Source: an uncultured Clostridia bacterium (GTDB lineage Bacteria > Bacillota > Clostridia > TANB77 > CAG-508). From it: a DNA stretch of 45,433 nucleotides. Below the pieces are notes generated by a model. It made no database searches. It had not been told where the DNA came from and saw nothing but the letters and a program-made list of their open reading frames with translations. The position numbers were made by a program, and so were the translations under genes. The stretch lies in NCBI GenBank assembly GCA_947631025.1, contig CANRKA010000006.1:1-45433 (forward strand), given 5' to 3'. Position 1 is the stretch's first letter, and every line of letters starts with the position of its first letter. Positions 43,885 through 45,433 of this stretch are shown piece after piece.

Positions 43885-44070
43885 ATGTGTAGATATTGTG
43901 AAGAAGATTTTGAAGGATATTATAAGCCATTAGATAAAAATGCTCATATATGTATTTTTGATACACCAAATGAAAAAATATTAGACATAGATTGGTATGG
44001 GTATAAAATGAAAATAGATATAAAATATTGTCCAATGTGTGGAAGAAAGTTAGGTGTAAATAATGAGTAG
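43885..44070 (+). CDS. Zinc-ribbon protein, Lar-like
   Basis: 61 residues with CRYCEEDFEGYYKPL at the start and YCPMCGRKLG at the end, i.e. two CxxC knuckles around a short beta domain, as in phage restriction-alleviation (Lar) and related zinc-ribbon proteins. The specific role is uncertain. Confidence 0.65.
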   Translation: MCRYCEEDFEGYYKPLDKNAHICIFDTPNEKILDIDWYGYKMKIDIKYCPMCGRKLGVNNE

Positions 44071-44239
44071 ATGTAGTAAAAAGTGTAATAAAATAAAAGC
44101 AAAAATAGATAGTATAAGTGGATTAGATGATGATTTTGTATTTGAAGAATTATGCAAGATAGAAAATATAATTGATTTATTAGACAAATATGCAGATGAA
44201 GATGAATTAAATGGAACTTGTTTTAAAGGAGATAAATAA
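44063..44239 (+). CDS. Small acidic hypothetical protein
   Basis: 58 residues (MSRCSKKCNKIKAKIDSISGLDDDFVFEEL), acidic C-terminus. Overlaps the gene before it (eight bases) and after it (TAATG). Unknown function. Confidence 0.52.
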   Translation: MSRCSKKCNKIKAKIDSISGLDDDFVFEELCKIENIIDLLDKYADEDELNGTCFKGDK

Positions 44240-44442
44240 TGAAGAAGTTTTTTAAAGAATTTTTTATGTTTGTAGGAATTGTATCTTGTTTTTCTATATT
44301 AGCAAATTTAATTGTATGCTTATTTATAAGTTGGAAAATAAGTATAGATACAATATTTGCAGTATATTTTGCATTAGGTGTAAGTGCAGGATTTACTTTT
44401 TATACATTATTAAATAAAGGAGAAAATAATAATGAAAAGTGA
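44239..44442 (+). CDS. Small membrane protein
   Basis: 67 residues with two membrane segments (about residues 9-29 and 38-57). Overlaps the next gene by 11 bases. Unknown function. Confidence 0.6.
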   Translation: MKKFFKEFFMFVGIVSCFSILANLIVCLFISWKISIDTIFAVYFALGVSAGFTFYTLLNKGENNNEK

Positions 44443-44981
44443 ATTATTAAGTAAACCAATAAATCAAGAAGAAATAAAAGATATACAAGAAAGAGTAAAT
44501 GAAAATAGTAAATTAATAAATGAAATGTCAAACAAACTTGTAAATGAATATTGTAAAAACTTAAATGAATATGTATCTTTTATAAAAAGTATATTAGAAG
44601 ATAAAGACCATCCACCTACATCACAAGAACTTGATGATTTTGCACTTAATATCCCAGTTTTACTTTTCTTTTGTCGGAGAAGCACAAGAGAATTTAGGAA
44701 TTAAATCAGATGTAGCAAAAGCAATGAAACAAGAAAAGTATAATGAGGTATATAGAAATTTAGAAAAAGGTACAATAAATGATAAAACTTCAAAAGCAGA
44801 ACTAGAGGCACAAGCAGAAACTATCACAAATATTATTTACGATAGAGCATATAAGATTTGTCGTGAAAAGACTGACGCAGCTTATGAGTTGTTAGGAAGT
44901 ATCAAAAAAGTAATAACAAGACGAACAGAAGAAATGAAATTAACAAATATGGACGACAGTAGAATAACAAATAAATTTTAA
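44432..44981 (+). CDS. Helical phage protein, one CGG +1 site
   Basis: 182 residues, helical. The first part (SKPINQEEIKDIQERVNENSKLINEMSNKLV) and the second (GEAQENLGIKSDVAKAMKQEKYNEVYRNLEKGTINDKTSKAELEAQAE) are joined only if CGG at 44675 (TGT, C, GGA) is skipped. Similar proteins of unknown function (recombination-mediator neighbourhood) exist in Bacillota phages. RBS AAAGGAG. Confidence 0.75.
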
Positions 44982-44991
44982 GGAGTAAAAT

Positions 44992-45204
44992 ATGAAAAGA
45001 GAAATGGTAAGTGGTATTAGAATAAATTTTGATAAAAATGAATTTAATTATTTTGAAGATGAATATAGTAATGAAATTGATTGTGATTTATTAATTATAT
45101 CATTATTAGAGACAATAAATGATATTTGTATAGATAATAATTTAGATATGAAAGAAAAATTAAACTCATATATGAAGCTAGGTTCTATAGATAATTATGT
45201 TTGA
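44992..45204 (+). CDS. Small hypothetical protein
   Basis: 70 residues, acidic, unknown (MKREMVSGIRINFDKNEFNYFEDEYSNEIDCDLLIISLLETI). RBS AAGGAG. Ends with TGA, showing that TGA is an ordinary stop here. Confidence 0.58.
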   Translation: MKREMVSGIRINFDKNEFNYFEDEYSNEIDCDLLIISLLETINDICIDNNLDMKEKLNSYMKLGSIDNYV

Positions 45205-45223
45205 TTTTATAGGAGGAAGTAAA

Positions 45224-45433
45224 ATGGAAGATAAAATTGAAGTTGGAGAATATGTGAGAACTGATAAGGGTTACATTAGAAAAGAGGTAACTCAAGTTTT
45301 TTTAGATATGATGCAAGAAGGAAAATCATCTTTTGGAAAACCTCTCAAACATTCTAAAAACATAATAGACCTAATAGAAGAAGGCGACTATGTAAATGGC
45401 TCTGAAGTTATAACTGTATATGGTTATGATGAA
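45224..45433 (+). CDS. Hypothetical protein, 3' end outside the window (paralogue of 41596)
   Basis: The first 70 codons are visible: MEDKIEVGEYVRTDKGYIRKEVTQ, then NIIDLIEEGDYVNGSEVITV, which repeats the core of the protein at 41596. RBS AGGAGG. Runs off the window edge. Confidence 0.65.
   Translation, partial: MEDKIEVGEYVRTDKGYIRKEVTQVFLDMMQEGKSSFGKPLKHSKNIIDLIEEGDYVNGSEVITVYGYDE

Noticed and set aside
2304..44677. Gene decay: many genes look broken by frameshifts
   Set aside because: Random decay would give insertions and deletions of both signs at many sequences, plus stop codons. Here all but the separate cases at 11522, 39860 and 1078 are the same event, +1 at in-frame CGG before GGN, with no other damage in the joined proteins.
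2304..44677. Reassignment of CGG to another amino acid (Gln, Trp) as known in some Bacillota
   Set aside because: A triplet reassignment keeps the frame. Here the frame must change by +1 at each site, otherwise stops follow.
1999..44685. Long open frames on the minus strand rich in Leu, Tyr, Phe and His
   Set aside because: They are shadows of AT-rich plus-strand genes, lack ribosome sites, and show no family features. Only 16195-16734 is a real minus-strand gene.

Overview
The window is most of a phage or prophage genome from a low-GC, Gram-positive (Bacillota) host. It is very AT-rich, the genes are packed on one strand with AGGAGG-type ribosome sites, the promoters are sigma-A-like (TTGACA/TTTACA, 17 bases, TATAAT), and the tail module is of the contractile PBSX/Xkd type. 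The host species cannot be read from the sequence. The only long gene on the minus strand is a free-standing HNH homing endonuclease.

The central observation is a decoding anomaly. I found 35 CGG triplets in the reading frame of recognisable or well-supported phage genes (2304 to 44675). At each one the apparent frame ends soon afterwards, and the family sequence resumes in the +1 frame if the C is skipped and the next three bases, GGN, are read as glycine. I found no CGG read as arginine. Out-of-frame CGG (TTC GGA, GAC GGT, ACG GAA) is common and harmless. The rule rebuilds complete proteins: DnaB-like helicase (4 sites, one inside Walker A), SNF2 helicase (5 sites: two directly adjacent, three within 29 bases), primase (3), tail tape measure, LysM tail protein, baseplate proteins, three receptor-binding-like proteins, amidase, DNA cytosine methyltransferase, sliding clamp, RuvC-like resolvase and several small proteins. 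CGGN therefore behaves either as a four-base glycine codon or as an obligatory +1 frameshift at an unassigned codon. CDS entries below give spans and lengths with this rule applied.

Layout. 1-7417: contractile tail (sheath end, tube, chaperone with a classical -1 frameshift, tape measure, LysM protein, hub, baseplate). 7422-12519: tail fibre and three related receptor-binding proteins. One of these has a stretch that looks like a diversity-generating retroelement variable region, and another carries a G10 tract. 12538-14918: holin, amidase, XhlA-like and small membrane or basic proteins, then a terminator. 15050-19566: accessory proteins, HNH gene, Cys-rich and Gly-rich proteins, papain-like protease. 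19569-19642: tRNA-Cys. 19713-25723: early operons with SNF2 helicase (intein in Walker A) and many small proteins. 25739-26190: two paralogous promoter + structured RNA units with a covarying pseudoknot. 26206-34567: replication initiator containing iterons, helicase loader, DnaB, primase, sigma-like protein, SpoVS, ssDNA-binding-like protein. 34573-37883: family A DNA polymerase interrupted by two group I introns. 37874-45433: methyltransferases, clamp, Cas4-like nuclease, RuvC-like resolvase and small unknowns.

The mobile parts (introns, intein, HNH genes) contain no in-frame CGG, which fits an origin from genomes with ordinary decoding. No tRNA with an NCCG anticodon was found here, so the decoding factor is probably encoded by the host or outside the window.
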